From contig NZ_PJZF01000024.1 in the NCBI RefSeq assembly GCF_002858675.1, positions 1 to 64,000 on the forward strand: a stretch of DNA of 64,000 bases, given 5' to 3'. The translations under genes and the position numbers were made by a program. The notes beneath the pieces were generated by a model, which was given only the letters and a program-made list of their open reading frames with translations, was not told the DNA's origin and made no database searches. This document shows positions 9,078 through 17,396 of this stretch, piece after piece. Within the stretch, counting starts at the first letter, position 1. The number at the start of each line of letters is the position of its first letter. The stretch comes from Chimaeribacter californicus (GTDB lineage: Bacteria > Pseudomonadota > Gammaproteobacteria > Enterobacterales > Enterobacteriaceae).

Positions 9078-9147
9078 GTTATTCAGCCCGGTGCAGTAAC
9101 TCTTTTTAAGGGGCGCGGCCACCGCGCCCTGTGACCCCGAGGCGATT

Positions 9148-9462
9148 ATGATCCGAAAAAGTTTTGTTATGCAGGTTAACCCCACCGCCCACGCAGAGTA
9201 TGAACGCCGCCATAACCCGATCTGGCCGGAACTGGCCGAGGTGCTGAAGCAGCACGGCGCGCACCACTACAGCATTTTCCTGGATGAGAAGCGCAACCTG
9301 CTGTTCGGCGTTGTTGAGATTGAGTCGGAAGCGCGCTGGGAGGCGGTGGCCCAGACGGACATCTGCCAACAGTGGTGGAAACATATGGCGGACGTAATGC
9401 CTGCCAACCCGGACAACAGCCCGGTGAGTGACCCGCTGCGCGAAGTGTTTTATCTCGAATAA
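9148..9462 (+). CDS. rhaM: L-rhamnose mutarotase RhaM
   Basis: A 104-residue protein, the same length as E. coli RhaM (YiiL), which interconverts alpha and beta anomers of L-rhamnose. The catalytic His22 is conserved in [11 protein letters not shown]. Trp-rich [15 protein letters not shown] near the C-terminus is typical of the family. It is the last gene of the operon; its final five codons and stop are the first unit of an 18-bp tandem repeat. Confidence 0.95.
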   Translation: MIRKSFVMQVNPTAHAEYERRHNPIWPELAEVLKQHGAHHYSIFLDEKRNLLFGVVEIESEARWEAVAQTDICQQWWKHMADVMPANPDNSPVSDPLREVFYLE

Positions 9463-9516
9463 CTGTTTTATCTCGAATAACTGTTTTATCTGGCATAGCT
9501 GTTTTATCTGGCATAG
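9445..9516 (+). repeat. Four 18-bp tandem repeats starting inside the end of rhaM
   Basis: Units lie at 9445-9462, 9463-9480, 9481-9498 and 9499-9516, with a partial fifth from 9517. Units 2 (CTGTTTTATCTCGAATAA) and 3-4 (CTGTTTTATCTGGCATAG) form two sub-types, and unit 1 differs from unit 2 by one base. Each unit carries an in-frame stop, so the rhaM tail (VFYLE-stop) has been copied downstream. Confidence 0.9.
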
Positions 9517-9531
9517 CTGTTTTTTATCCGG

Positions 9532-9568
9532 AACGGCCGTTCCTTCCCCGGCACGGCCGTTTCGTTTT
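9532..9568 (+). terminator. Candidate terminator of the rhaBA-fucO-rhaM operon
   Basis: AACGGCCGT (9532-9540) pairs with ACGGCCGTT (9553-9561) across a 12-base loop, followed by TCGTTTT. The position after the last rha gene fits. Confidence 0.6.
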
Positions 9569-9701
9569 CCCTGCGCCGGGTGCGCACATTCCCCTCTTCC
9601 GCTCCCCGAAAAATTCGCTACCCTGAGAAACAGCCCCACGCTTTATTGTTGCGTTTACGCACTATTCATTCGTTGACTCCTGGTTGAATAAGGAAAGCAC
9701 C

Positions 9702-10856
9702 ATGTTCAATTTTGATTACTACAACCCGACCCGCGTGCTGTTCGGCACCCAGCGGATCGCTGATGTTGCGCTGCATATCCCGGCTGATGCGCGGGTGTTG
9801 ATCACTTACGGCGGCGGCAGTGCGGAGAAGTACGGTACGCTGGCGGAAACCCGCGCCGCGCTGGGCGATCGTGAGGTACATGAGTTTGGCGGCATCGAAG
9901 CCAACCCGCACCTTGATACGCTGATGCGCGCCGTGGCGCTGGTGCGTGAGAAGGGCATCACCTTCCTGCTGGCGGTGGGCGGCGGCTCGGTGGTGGACGG
10001 CACCAAATTCATCGCGGCCGCAGCGCACTATCAGGGGGATGTCTGGGCGATGTGGTCACAACGGTTGCCGCCGCAACAGGTGCTGCCGCTCGGCTGCATC
10101 ATGACGCTGCCGGCCACCGGCTCAGAAATGAACCCGACGGCGGTGGTCACCCATACTGAACTGGGGGCCAAAGTGGGCTACAGCCACCCGGCGCTCTACC
10201 CGCGTTTTGCCATCCTCGACCCGCGCAAATCCTACACCCTGCCGCCGCGCCAGGTGGCGAACGGCGTGGTGGACGCCTTCGTGCATGTGATTGAGCAGTA
10301 CCTCACCTACCCGGTGTATGCCAAAGTGCAGGACCGCTTCGCCGAAGGGCTGCTGCTGACGCTGATCGAGGAGGGGCCGAAAGCGCTGACCGACCCGGAA
10401 AATTATGATGTGCGCGCCACCGTGACCTGGGCCGCCACGCTGGCGCTGAACGGCCTGATCGGCGCCGGGGTGCCGCAGGACTGGGCCACCCACCGCATCG
10501 GCCACCAGCTCACCGCGCTCTACGATCTGGACCACGCCCAGACGCTGGCAGTGCTGCTGCCCGCCTTGCTGAGCGTGCAGCGCGACACCAAGCGGCTGAA
10601 ACTGTTGCAGTATGCCGAGCGCGTCTGGGGCATCACGGACGGCGATGAGCCGGAGCGCATCACCCGCGCCATCCAGAAAACCCGCGACTTCTTCGACGAC
10701 ATGGGCGTCAAGACCCGGCTCAGCGCCTACGGCCTGCCGGAAAAATGCATCGATGAGGTGCTGGCGAACCTGCAACGCTTTAAGCTGCTGCCGCAGGGCG
10801 AGCACCATGACATCGACGAGGTCAAGGCGCGCCGCATCCTCAGCCTGAGTTACTGA
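9702..10856 (+). CDS. yqhD: NADPH-dependent aldehyde reductase YqhD
   Basis: A 384-residue iron/zinc-type alcohol dehydrogenase that in E. coli reduces short-chain and lipid-peroxidation aldehydes with NADPH. It matches YqhD strongly: ITYGGGSAEKYG near residue 40, LLAVGGGSVVDGTKFIAAAA near residue 95, TLPATGSEMNPTAVV, LPPRQVANGVVDAFVH, GAGVPQDWATHRIGHQL. ATG 9702 with AAGGAAAG upstream is chosen over the in-frame TTG 9684. The usual neighbour yqhC is absent; a convergent HxlR regulator overlaps its end by seven bases. Confidence 0.92.
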   Translation: MFNFDYYNPTRVLFGTQRIADVALHIPADARVLITYGGGSAEKYGTLAETRAALGDREVHEFGGIEANPHLDTLMRAVALVREKGITFLLAVGGGSVVDGTKFIAAAAHYQGDVWAMWSQRLPPQQVLPLGCIMTLPATGSEMNPTAVVTHTELGAKVGYSHPALYPRFAILDPRKSYTLPPRQVANGVVDAFVHVIEQYLTYPVYAKVQDRFAEGLLLTLIEEGPKALTDPENYDVRATVTWAATLALNGLIGAGVPQDWATHRIGHQLTALYDLDHAQTLAVLLPALLSVQRDTKRLKLLQYAERVWGITDGDEPERITRAIQKTRDFFDDMGVKTRLSAYGLPEKCIDEVLANLQRFKLLPQGEHHDIDEVKARRILSLSY

Positions 10857-11332
10857 CCCGCCACGGCGGCGTCCGTCGCTGCCGTGTTTACCCCGCCCGG
10901 CACCAGCCTGACTTCTTCCGGGGCCAGCACCCGGCCATCCTGCGCGCGCATCTCCAGCTTGCGTAACGGCTGGCCGTTCAGGCTGTCCACCAGTTGTGAC
11001 GGCCGGTCGCCACCGGTGAACAGGTACTCCCCGCCCCATTGCCCCAGCGCCACCAGCACCGGTTGCAACGCCCGCCCCTTTTCCGTCAGCCGGTACTCCT
11101 GATAGGCGGAGCCGTCCGCCGCCGGACTGACCGCCAGAATGCCCTCCGCCACCAGCGCCTTAAGCCGCACTGACAGGATATTTTTCGCCGCGCCCAGATT
11201 GCGCTGGAACTCACTGAACCGCGTAATGCCGTGCAGGGCATCCCGCACGATCAGCAGCGTCCACCAGTCGCCAATCAGATCCAGTGAGCGCGCCACCGGG
11301 CAGAGGCTGCTATTCAAACTCTTTCTTTTCAT
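10850..11332 (-). CDS. HxlR-family transcription regulator
   Basis: A 160-residue winged-helix regulator. The HxlR core runs from CPVARSLDLIGDWWTLLIVRD (about residues 11-31) through RFSEFQRNLGAAKNILSVRL to YRLTEKGRAL. Family members often sense aldehydes or electrophiles and control a neighbouring dehydrogenase. It is divergent from the short-chain dehydrogenase at 11469, the likely target. The start region is duplicated: a TTG frame from 11350 encodes KRKSL twice, and ATG 11332 is the second copy and the likely start. Confidence 0.85.
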   Translation of the reverse strand: MKRKSLNSSLCPVARSLDLIGDWWTLLIVRDALHGITRFSEFQRNLGAAKNILSVRLKALVAEGILAVSPAADGSAYQEYRLTEKGRALQPVLVALGQWGGEYLFTGGDRPSQLVDSLNGQPLRKLEMRAQDGRVLAPEEVRLVPGGVNTAATDAAVAGQ

Positions 11333-11435
11333 CAGGCTCTTTCTTTTCAACAGGTTATTCCAACGCGGTATTTTTTCACCGCGATCGCCGCAGATTCTGG
11401 TTGCATGATAAAACCACTGCTGCTAAAAATCATCT

Positions 11436-11452
11436 GGTTTTATTATTAAACC
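11436..11452. promoter_or_regulatory. Candidate HxlR operator
   Basis: GGTTT-N7-AAACC lies between the divergent HxlR and dehydrogenase genes, 17 bases before the dehydrogenase ATG. It is the only clear dyad in the gap. Confidence 0.4.
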
Positions 11453-11468
11453 ACAAACGAGGTGCAGC

Positions 11469-12245
11469 ATGAGATTACAAGGCAAAACGGCGTTTATCAC
11501 CGGCGGGAACAGCGGCATCGGGCTGGCGACGGCCAGGCTGTTTATTGAACAGGGCGCGCGCGTCGCCATTACCGGGCGGAACCCGGAGACGCTGGCGCAG
11601 GCGGCAGCAGAACTGGGGCCAAATGCACTGGCGCTCACCGCTGATACGCAGGACCCGGCCGCGCTGGCCGAAGCGCTCGCCACCGCCACGCAGCAGTTCG
11701 GTGCGCTGGACAGCGTGTTCGCCAATGCCGGGGTGGGCGGCGCGACGCCGGTCGGCCACACCACCGCTGAAGCCTTCGCGCAGATCCTGGCGATCAACGT
11801 CACCGGGGTGTTTCTCACCGTGCAGGCCGCGCTGCCGCACCTGAACCGGGGCGCATCCGTTATTCTGAACGGTTCGGTACATGCGGTGCTGGGGATGCCT
11901 GGTTTCTCGGCTTATGCGGCCTCAAAAGCGGCGGTAAGGTCGATGACCCGGGTACTGGCGGCGGAGCTGGCCCCGCGCCATATCCGTGTGAATCAGGTGA
12001 CGCCGGGGGCCACGCGCACGCCGATCTGGGCGGTTGACCCGGCAGATGCCGCGGGCATGGCGCAGCTTGAGGCGTCGATCGCCCGCAGCGTGCCGCAGGC
12101 GCGGATGGGGGATGCCGCTGAACTGGCGAATGCGGTGCTGTTCCTCGCCTCAGACGAGGCCGCCTACATCACCGCCCAGGAGATTGTGGTGGATGGCGGC
12201 ACCACCGGCGCACCGGCGGGCGCGCCGATCTACCGCCCGGCGTGA
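11469..12245 (+). CDS. Short-chain dehydrogenase/reductase
   Basis: A 258-residue classical SDR oxidoreductase. The NAD(P) loop is TGGNSGIG (residues 10-17), NAG occurs near residue 87, and the catalytic Ser, Tyr and Lys are seen in NGSVHAVLGMPGFSAYAASK (about residues 134-153). The terminus VVDGGTT is typical. The substrate cannot be inferred from sequence. It is divergent from an HxlR regulator, a common regulator-target pair in which expression responds to an electrophile. Its stop directly abuts that of the convergent NUDIX gene. Confidence 0.9.
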   Translation: MRLQGKTAFITGGNSGIGLATARLFIEQGARVAITGRNPETLAQAAAELGPNALALTADTQDPAALAEALATATQQFGALDSVFANAGVGGATPVGHTTAEAFAQILAINVTGVFLTVQAALPHLNRGASVILNGSVHAVLGMPGFSAYAASKAAVRSMTRVLAAELAPRHIRVNQVTPGATRTPIWAVDPADAAGMAQLEASIARSVPQARMGDAAELANAVLFLASDEAAYITAQEIVVDGGTTGAPAGAPIYRPA

Positions 12246-12881
12246 TCAGTCGATCACCACTGTCGGGATAGGGCTGAGCGCGTAGCTGAAGGCGTCCAGA
12301 ATGTCCGCCTCCAGCACCCGCAGGGTAGAGAGCGGGGGCAGATCGTCCGGGGCGAACAGCCCGACGTCTACCGTTTCGCTCCCGGCCTGATAGGGGGTCG
12401 CGTCAACGCGGCGGCAGAGGAAAAACAGCTTATAGAAGTCGAGAATATCGGGCGGGTAGGCGTGTTTGGCCTTGTGGCGGATGCTGTAAAGCGCCTGCAC
12501 TTCCACCGCCACGCCCGCCTCCTCCAGCACCTCTTTCACCACGTTCTCACGCGGCGACAACCCGATTTCCGCGAAGCCGCCCGGCAGCGTCCAGAGACCG
12601 TCGGATTTCTCGCGCACCAGCACAATTTTGCCGTGCTCAATGATCGCTGCGCGCACATCAATTTTCGGCGTGGCGTAGCCCTGCCCGCTGTCGGCGTAGA
12701 TGCCCTCAATGCGCTCCACCGGCACATCGGTGATGTCTGCCAGCATGCTGCGGGCGATCTCTGCAATCTCCTCATAGCGTTCGCGGTCAAACTCATCCCG
12801 GCAGTAGTGCAGCCCGGTTGAGGCGATGGCATACAATTTCTTTGCCCGGCGTAACCAATTATTTTCATGCATCTGATCCAC
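12246..12881 (-). CDS. NUDIX hydrolase with NUDIX-N domain
   Basis: A 211-residue protein. An N-terminal helical domain (about residues 1-65, KKLYAIASTGLHYCRDEFDRERYEEI) of the type seen in NUDIX-N proteins precedes a NUDIX fold with its box at GGFAEIGLSPRENVVKEVLEEAG (GX5EX7REVXEEXG pattern, about residues 103-125, with GF and VVKEVLEEAG). It should hydrolyse a nucleoside diphosphate derivative; ADP-sugars are likely for this sub-family but not proven. GTG 12881 is chosen because AGGAG lies seven bases upstream; ATG 12872 is possible. Confidence 0.85.
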   Translation of the reverse strand: MDQMHENNWLRRAKKLYAIASTGLHYCRDEFDRERYEEIAEIARSMLADITDVPVERIEGIYADSGQGYATPKIDVRAAIIEHGKIVLVREKSDGLWTLPGGFAEIGLSPRENVVKEVLEEAGVAVEVQALYSIRHKAKHAYPPDILDFYKLFFLCRRVDATPYQAGSETVDVGLFAPDDLPPLSTLRVLEADILDAFSYALSPIPTVVID

Positions 12882-13101
12882 AGCGCAGCTCCTGTTAAAA
12901 GGGCGAAACTCCGATAACAGCATGGAAAGCGTGTGGCTTCAACGGCTTTTTCCTGCCGGTTACGCCCCGGCGGCGGAAGGCGGATGAGCAGAAGTAATGC
13001 GCCGCGCGCCCCGGCCAACCAGCGCGCCGGCGGCCTGCTACGCTTAGCCTTCAGGAGCCGCGCACCTTCAGGATCCCCCCTTTCCCTCGTGAGGTATCGG
13101 T
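12882..13101. other. Divergent gap between NUDIX and the large unknown gene
   Basis: This 220-base stretch must contain both start regions. I see no strong sigma-70 promoter, dyad or small gene in it. Confidence 0.4.
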
Positions 13102-16032
13102 ATGGCCGATCCTATCATCAGCGATATTTTCAAATTTGTGGCAGTGCGTCCCGCCGAATTGATCACCCCGGCGCGCAGCGCGCTGCACTTTATTGAGGAT
13201 GAGCGCCTCACCCAGCCCGACGGCCAGCGTCAGCTCAAGCTGCTGGCGCGGGAGCTGGCGACTCCGGCGCAGGCGCTGGCGCACTTTGCGCAGATTGACC
13301 TGACGCCGCTCTACCCGCTGGAAAAGGCGCGCGACCGGCTGCTGGCGGAGTATCAGGCGCAACCGGCCACTGACCCGTTGCCTGACTTCGATCAGGCGGG
13401 GGGATCGGCGGATCTGCTGGATGGCCAGAAACCGGACACGCTGCGCACGCTGGCGTTTGACGCGCTGTATAGCGCCTGGATGAGCGGGCCGGATGCCGGG
13501 CCACGGTTGCAGGTGCCGATAGAGGCGCTGCGGCTGCTGCACTTTTTGCAGCGTTATCAGGAGGCGTTGCTGGCCGATGTCACGTCGGCGCGCGATGCGC
13601 TGCTGGCCCAGCCGCTGATCCCGCCCGGCCTGACGCAATTTTCCGCCGCCGCCCCGGCGAAAGAGGCTGAACTGGCCGCCGCCGAGCGGGCCGCAGCGGA
13701 GCAGGATCGCAGGCTGGCGGCAGTGCAGGCGCTGCGCCCGCTGTTTGAGGAGTACACCACCACCCGGCGCTTGCTCTCCGCCACCCGTCAGGCCCCGGCG
13801 TCCCGGCAACCGGCAGAAACCCGCAGCCAGGATGGCCGCAACATCACCCTCTCCACCCAGTCGCGGCTGGGCAACGTGGCGGCCCAATTGGGGGCCCAGC
13901 CCGCCCGCGCCCTGATGCAGCGCCTGACACTGGATGACAACACCCCGCTGCCGCAGGCCACCGCCGCCCTGCAAAGCCACCTTCAGGCGCTGACCCGCGA
14001 GATTGTCACGCAGCCTGACAGCGCGGCGCTGCACACCCTGACGCTGGAGTATGGCGACAGCAGCCTGAAAAAAATCGTCGCGGTGAATCCCCCGCTGCCG
14101 ATGATTACCGGCAACGAGGAAAAGGCCGCCGATGTGGATATGTCCGGCCGTATCCGGCCGCTGGGCATCGGCGATTTGCTGGTGGTGAAACAGCAACTGG
14201 TGGCCTACCTGCCGGGCGAAGTGGCGCACATAGAGAATGTGCTGAAAGGGGAATTCCGCGAACGTACCCACCGGATGCTCGATCGCACTGAGACCATCCT
14301 GTTCAGCTCGCAGGAGGATAATCAGGAGACGGAGCGCGATACCCAGTCCACCGACCGTTTTGAGTTGAAAAAGGAGGCGGAAAACACGCTGAAGGAGGAG
14401 ATGAGCCTCAGCGCCGGGCTGACCGTCACCGGCAGTTATGGGATGGTAAAGGTCACCGCACAGGGGGATTTTGCCTATAAAACCGCCAAAGAGGAGTCCA
14501 ACAAAAACAGCAGCACCTTCGCGCAGGAGGTGGTGGATCGGTCTGTCAGCAAGCTACAGAAAAAAGTGAAAAATGAGCGCACCGACAAGACCTTTCATGA
14601 AGTGGAAGAGACCAACAAGCACGGCATCGACAACAAAGACGGCAGCGGCCACGTCACCGGCGTCTACCGCTGGGTAGATAAAAAATACCATGCGCAGATT
14701 TATAACTACGGCACCTGCCTGATGCTGGAGTTTATTCTGCCGGAACCGGCGGCCTACTACCGCGCCTCGCTGATTAAACAGGCGATTGCCGCCTCGGGTG
14801 CCACGCCGCCGGTGCCGTTCCTCGACCTAAACGGCCAGCCGCTGGGCATTGAGGACATCACCGAAGACAATTACCAGATATTCGCCGGGCGCTACAACGC
14901 CGCCGTGGAACCGCCGCCGCCCTACTGGACCTATGTCTCCACCAGCCTCGACCAGAGCGGCATTGCCAATGGCGCGACGGTGTCGAAGTCAGTGAAGGAT
15001 GTGGTGATCCCGGAGGGTTACCGGCTGGCGATGTTCAGCCTGCAGATCGGCCTGACCTGGGAGAACTATCCGCAGTTTGTGGTGCAACTGGGCGAATGGG
15101 CCTGGCATGTGCTGAATAACACCCACACCCTGCAAGGCAGCAGCAGCAATTACGGTTTCGCCCCGCTGGATCTGAGCCAGCTTACCGACGAGCCGCTGGC
15201 ACCGGTAAGTAACTTGCCGCTCAGTCTGGTCGGCTATGACATCAACGCCTACGCCATCAATCTGGCAGCCAACTGCCTGCGCACCAAAGAGAAATACCAG
15301 AAGTGGCAGGCTACTGCCTTTGAGAAGATCTATACCGCGTACCAGGCGATGAAAACCGCCTATGACCAGAAAGTCGCGCAAGCCGAAGCGCAAGCCGGGG
15401 CAGTGATCATTGAGGGCCGCAACCCAGCCGCCAACCGCGAGATCGAGAAGCGCGAGCTGAAAAAACTCTGCATCACGATGATGACCGGCCAGCACTTTGA
15501 CCAATTTAACGCCATGACCAGCCCGGCCGATCAGCCCACTAACCTGCCGGAGCTGAAGCCACTGGAGGCGTTGAGTGAGGCGCGTTACATCCAGTTCTTC
15601 GAGCAGGCGTTTGACTGGACGCAGATCAGTTACCTGCTCTATCCCTACTTCTGGGGCCGCAAGAAAAATTGGGTGGACATCAGCAACCTGACCGACACCG
15701 ATCCGCTGTTTGCCCACTTCCTGCAAGCCGGTGCGGCGCGGGTGATGGTGCCGGTGCCGCTCTCCTACAGCACGGCAGTGCTCTACTTCCTGCAAAAGAA
15801 TGACACCCCCACCAGCGTTGAAAGCAAGCTGTGGATGGGCGGCGAAGCACCCACGCTCAACGATCCGCAGTTCAAATCCATTGCGTACGAAATGCGCAAG
15901 CAGACCGACGATCTGTATGGCGCGACGCCGGTCGAGCCGAAAGCGCAGAACAGCTGGGATTTCACCCTGCCGACCACGCTGGTGTGGCTGCAAAGTGACG
16001 CCACGCTGCCCACTTACCCGGTCACGCTATGA
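13102..16032 (+). CDS. Large protein of unknown function (976 aa), first of a coupled pair
   Basis: I cannot assign a function. There is no signal peptide. Residues 1-300 are Ala/Leu/Gln-rich and helical, with a charged coiled-coil stretch near 185-220 (AKEAELAAAERAAAEQDRR). Around 355-385 is a compact block (GIGDLLVVKQQLVAYLPGE, then AHIENVLKGEF), followed by a strongly charged region (about 390-430), a Ser/Thr/Gly-rich stretch and a second block near 525-550 (YRWVDKKYHAQIYNYGT, then LPEPAAYYRASL). The C-terminal 300 residues are mixed, with aromatic patches (SYLLYPYFWGRKKNWVD). I recall similar blocks only from uncharacterised large proteins. It overlaps the next gene by four bases, so the two products are probably made in step. 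Confidence 0.85.
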   Translation: MADPIISDIFKFVAVRPAELITPARSALHFIEDERLTQPDGQRQLKLLARELATPAQALAHFAQIDLTPLYPLEKARDRLLAEYQAQPATDPLPDFDQAGGSADLLDGQKPDTLRTLAFDALYSAWMSGPDAGPRLQVPIEALRLLHFLQRYQEALLADVTSARDALLAQPLIPPGLTQFSAAAPAKEAELAAAERAAAEQDRRLAAVQALRPLFEEYTTTRRLLSATRQAPASRQPAETRSQDGRNITLSTQSRLGNVAAQLGAQPARALMQRLTLDDNTPLPQATAALQSHLQALTREIVTQPDSAALHTLTLEYGDSSLKKIVAVNPPLPMITGNEEKAADVDMSGRIRPLGIGDLLVVKQQLVAYLPGEVAHIENVLKGEFRERTHRMLDRTETILFSSQEDNQETERDTQSTDRFELKKEAENTLKEEMSLSAGLTVTGSYGMVKVTAQGDFAYKTAKEESNKNSSTFAQEVVDRSVSKLQKKVKNERTDKTFHEVEETNKHGIDNKDGSGHVTGVYRWVDKKYHAQIYNYGTCLMLEFILPEPAAYYRASLIKQAIAASGATPPVPFLDLNGQPLGIEDITEDNYQIFAGRYNAAVEPPPPYWTYVSTSLDQSGIANGATVSKSVKDVVIPEGYRLAMFSLQIGLTWENYPQFVVQLGEWAWHVLNNTHTLQGSSSNYGFAPLDLSQLTDEPLAPVSNLPLSLVGYDINAYAINLAANCLRTKEKYQKWQATAFEKIYTAYQAMKTAYDQKVAQAEAQAGAVIIEGRNPAANREIEKRELKKLCITMMTGQHFDQFNAMTSPADQPTNLPELKPLEALSEARYIQFFEQAFDWTQISYLLYPYFWGRKKNWVDISNLTDTDPLFAHFLQAGAARVMVPVPLSYSTAVLYFLQKNDTPTSVESKLWMGGEAPTLNDPQFKSIAYEMRKQTDDLYGATPVEPKAQNSWDFTLPTTLVWLQSDATLPTYPVTL

Positions 16033-17192
16033 GCGAAGCCCCTGACAGTGGTTCCGGCGGGCCCTTTGATGCGTTGTGCGGCGGGTTTAAGAAGCCGGTG
16101 CCGCGCAACTCCTCGATCCCACTTATCGCCCAGGCGTATGCGGCTGCCCTGTACCGGGAGAACTTTTTCCAGCGCTACACGCTGGGCGAGGTATTTGTTG
16201 AAACCGAATACCGCTGGGTCGGTACCGGCAACCCGTTGTTGGATCTGGCGCTGAAACATATTGTTGCGGAAATGCGCAACTACTATGCAAAGACGCAGGA
16301 GAACCGCGCGCTGGCCAGGCAAGGCACACCGGCCGTCAAACTGAAAGAGGGGCGCTACATCCGCCCCGATGTGCTGGGGCTGGCGCTGGATATTCCCCGC
16401 CGTACGCTGTTTTGTGAGCTGCTGGAGATAAGCACCATCGATCAGGCCAAAGAGACCATTACCGGTGATCTGGTGCCGAAGCTGGCGATCCTGCGCGGGC
16501 CGGTAAAAACCCTGCTGGAAGAGGCGCTGCTGCGCATGAACCAGCAAGGCTCCTTTCCGCAGACCTTTGACGCCAGCGGCGCGCCCTGGATTATTCCGCC
16601 GTCGCTTATCATCGTGCCGCTGTTCCCCGAGGCGGGTACCGCCACCGCCTCCACCCGTTTCCGTTGGCTTTGCTTCGGCCCGACCTACCAGTACCGGCCG
16701 ATGCCGTTTGCCGGGATCGTCAGCGAGCCACCGGACTCCCCGGCGCGCGGGCTGCTGCTCTACAGCTACCATGAGGCCGGGATCAACGAGGTGGCCGTGC
16801 CGCAGGAGGTGTTTGTCAAAATGCGCAAATGGCTGGCCGACAAACAACGGGCCGCCATCCGGCTGGAGCTGCTGCCGCTGAACAGTTACACCCAGTACTG
16901 GCAGCAAAACCCGGATGACCTGAAACGCCTGGTCGGCTATCTGGCGGTGGGGGTGGCCGCTGTGGCGGTGGTGGCGCTGGCGGTGTGGCTGGCCCCGGTG
17001 ATTGCCGGTTCCGCCGCGGCGCTGCTCAGTGAAATAGCGGTTGCGGCCTCAGCAGAAGCGATGATTGCCCAGGGCACGGCGGTTGCCGCTGCGCTTTCCA
17101 CCTTTTTGCCGCAGATCATGCGCACCGCCCAGATGGCGATCGGTGCCGCCGCCAGCCTGGGTGGCCTGCAACCGGTGGGAGGGGCCTATTAA
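16029..17192 (+). CDS. Protein of unknown function (387 aa) with C-terminal membrane segments
   Basis: The ATG overlaps the stop of the 976-residue gene (ATGA), so translation is coupled. Residues 1-290 look soluble (IPLIAQAYAAALYRENFFQR, then VETEYRWVGTGNPLLDLALK and a proline-rich PWIIPPSLIIVPLFPEAG). Residues about 300-335 are strongly hydrophobic (YLAVGVAAVAVVALAVWLAP), and the remaining tail is Ala/Gly-rich and may hold a second membrane helix. No family is recognised. The pairing suggests a membrane-linked partner or anchor for the larger protein. Confidence 0.82.
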   Translation: MSEAPDSGSGGPFDALCGGFKKPVPRNSSIPLIAQAYAAALYRENFFQRYTLGEVFVETEYRWVGTGNPLLDLALKHIVAEMRNYYAKTQENRALARQGTPAVKLKEGRYIRPDVLGLALDIPRRTLFCELLEISTIDQAKETITGDLVPKLAILRGPVKTLLEEALLRMNQQGSFPQTFDASGAPWIIPPSLIIVPLFPEAGTATASTRFRWLCFGPTYQYRPMPFAGIVSEPPDSPARGLLLYSYHEAGINEVAVPQEVFVKMRKWLADKQRAAIRLELLPLNSYTQYWQQNPDDLKRLVGYLAVGVAAVAVVALAVWLAPVIAGSAAALLSEIAVAASAEAMIAQGTAVAAALSTFLPQIMRTAQMAIGAAASLGGLQPVGGAY

Positions 17193-17291
17193 GGGAACCA
17201 ATAGCGGGAAAATAAATAGCGGGGAAACGGGTGGCGTCAGTCATGGGGGGTAAGGGGGTGACCGCGTTAATTATGCAAAAAAAGTGCGAGC

Positions 17292-17356
17292 GCGGCAGGT
17301 GCCGCAAAATCCTTCACACGGCGAGCGCCGCAAGCTAATCGCACGGCGGACGCCGC
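17292..17356. repeat. Three small hairpin repeats ending in GCCGCAA
   Basis: GCGGC-AGGT-GCCGC (17292-17305), CGGCGAGCGCCG (17319-17330) and CGGCGGACGCCG (17344-17355) follow one another at about 25-base spacing, each followed by CAA. They lie between the unknown pair and ansP. Confidence 0.6.
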
Positions 17357-17383
17357 AAAAAAAGGGCGGCCGGTTGGCCGCCC
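17357..17383 (-). terminator. Rho-independent terminator of ansP
   Basis: On the minus strand GGGCGGCC-AACC-GGCCGCCC is followed by seven T residues, 13 bases after the ansP stop. Confidence 0.88.
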
Positions 17384-17396
17384 GCATCAGGGGGAA

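Noticed and set aside
13051-14271. Minus-strand 406-codon frame opposite the 976-residue gene
   Set aside because: Low-complexity Arg/Gln composition and no family features; codon bias favours the plus strand.
13102-17192. The unknown pair as part of a contractile injection system
   Set aside because: The blocks faintly recall proteins seen near such systems, but no sheath, tube, baseplate or ATPase gene is present in the window.
17284-17356. Short hairpin repeats as a CRISPR array
   Set aside because: Units are palindromic, only three, spaced by a few bases with no unique spacers, and no cas genes are present.
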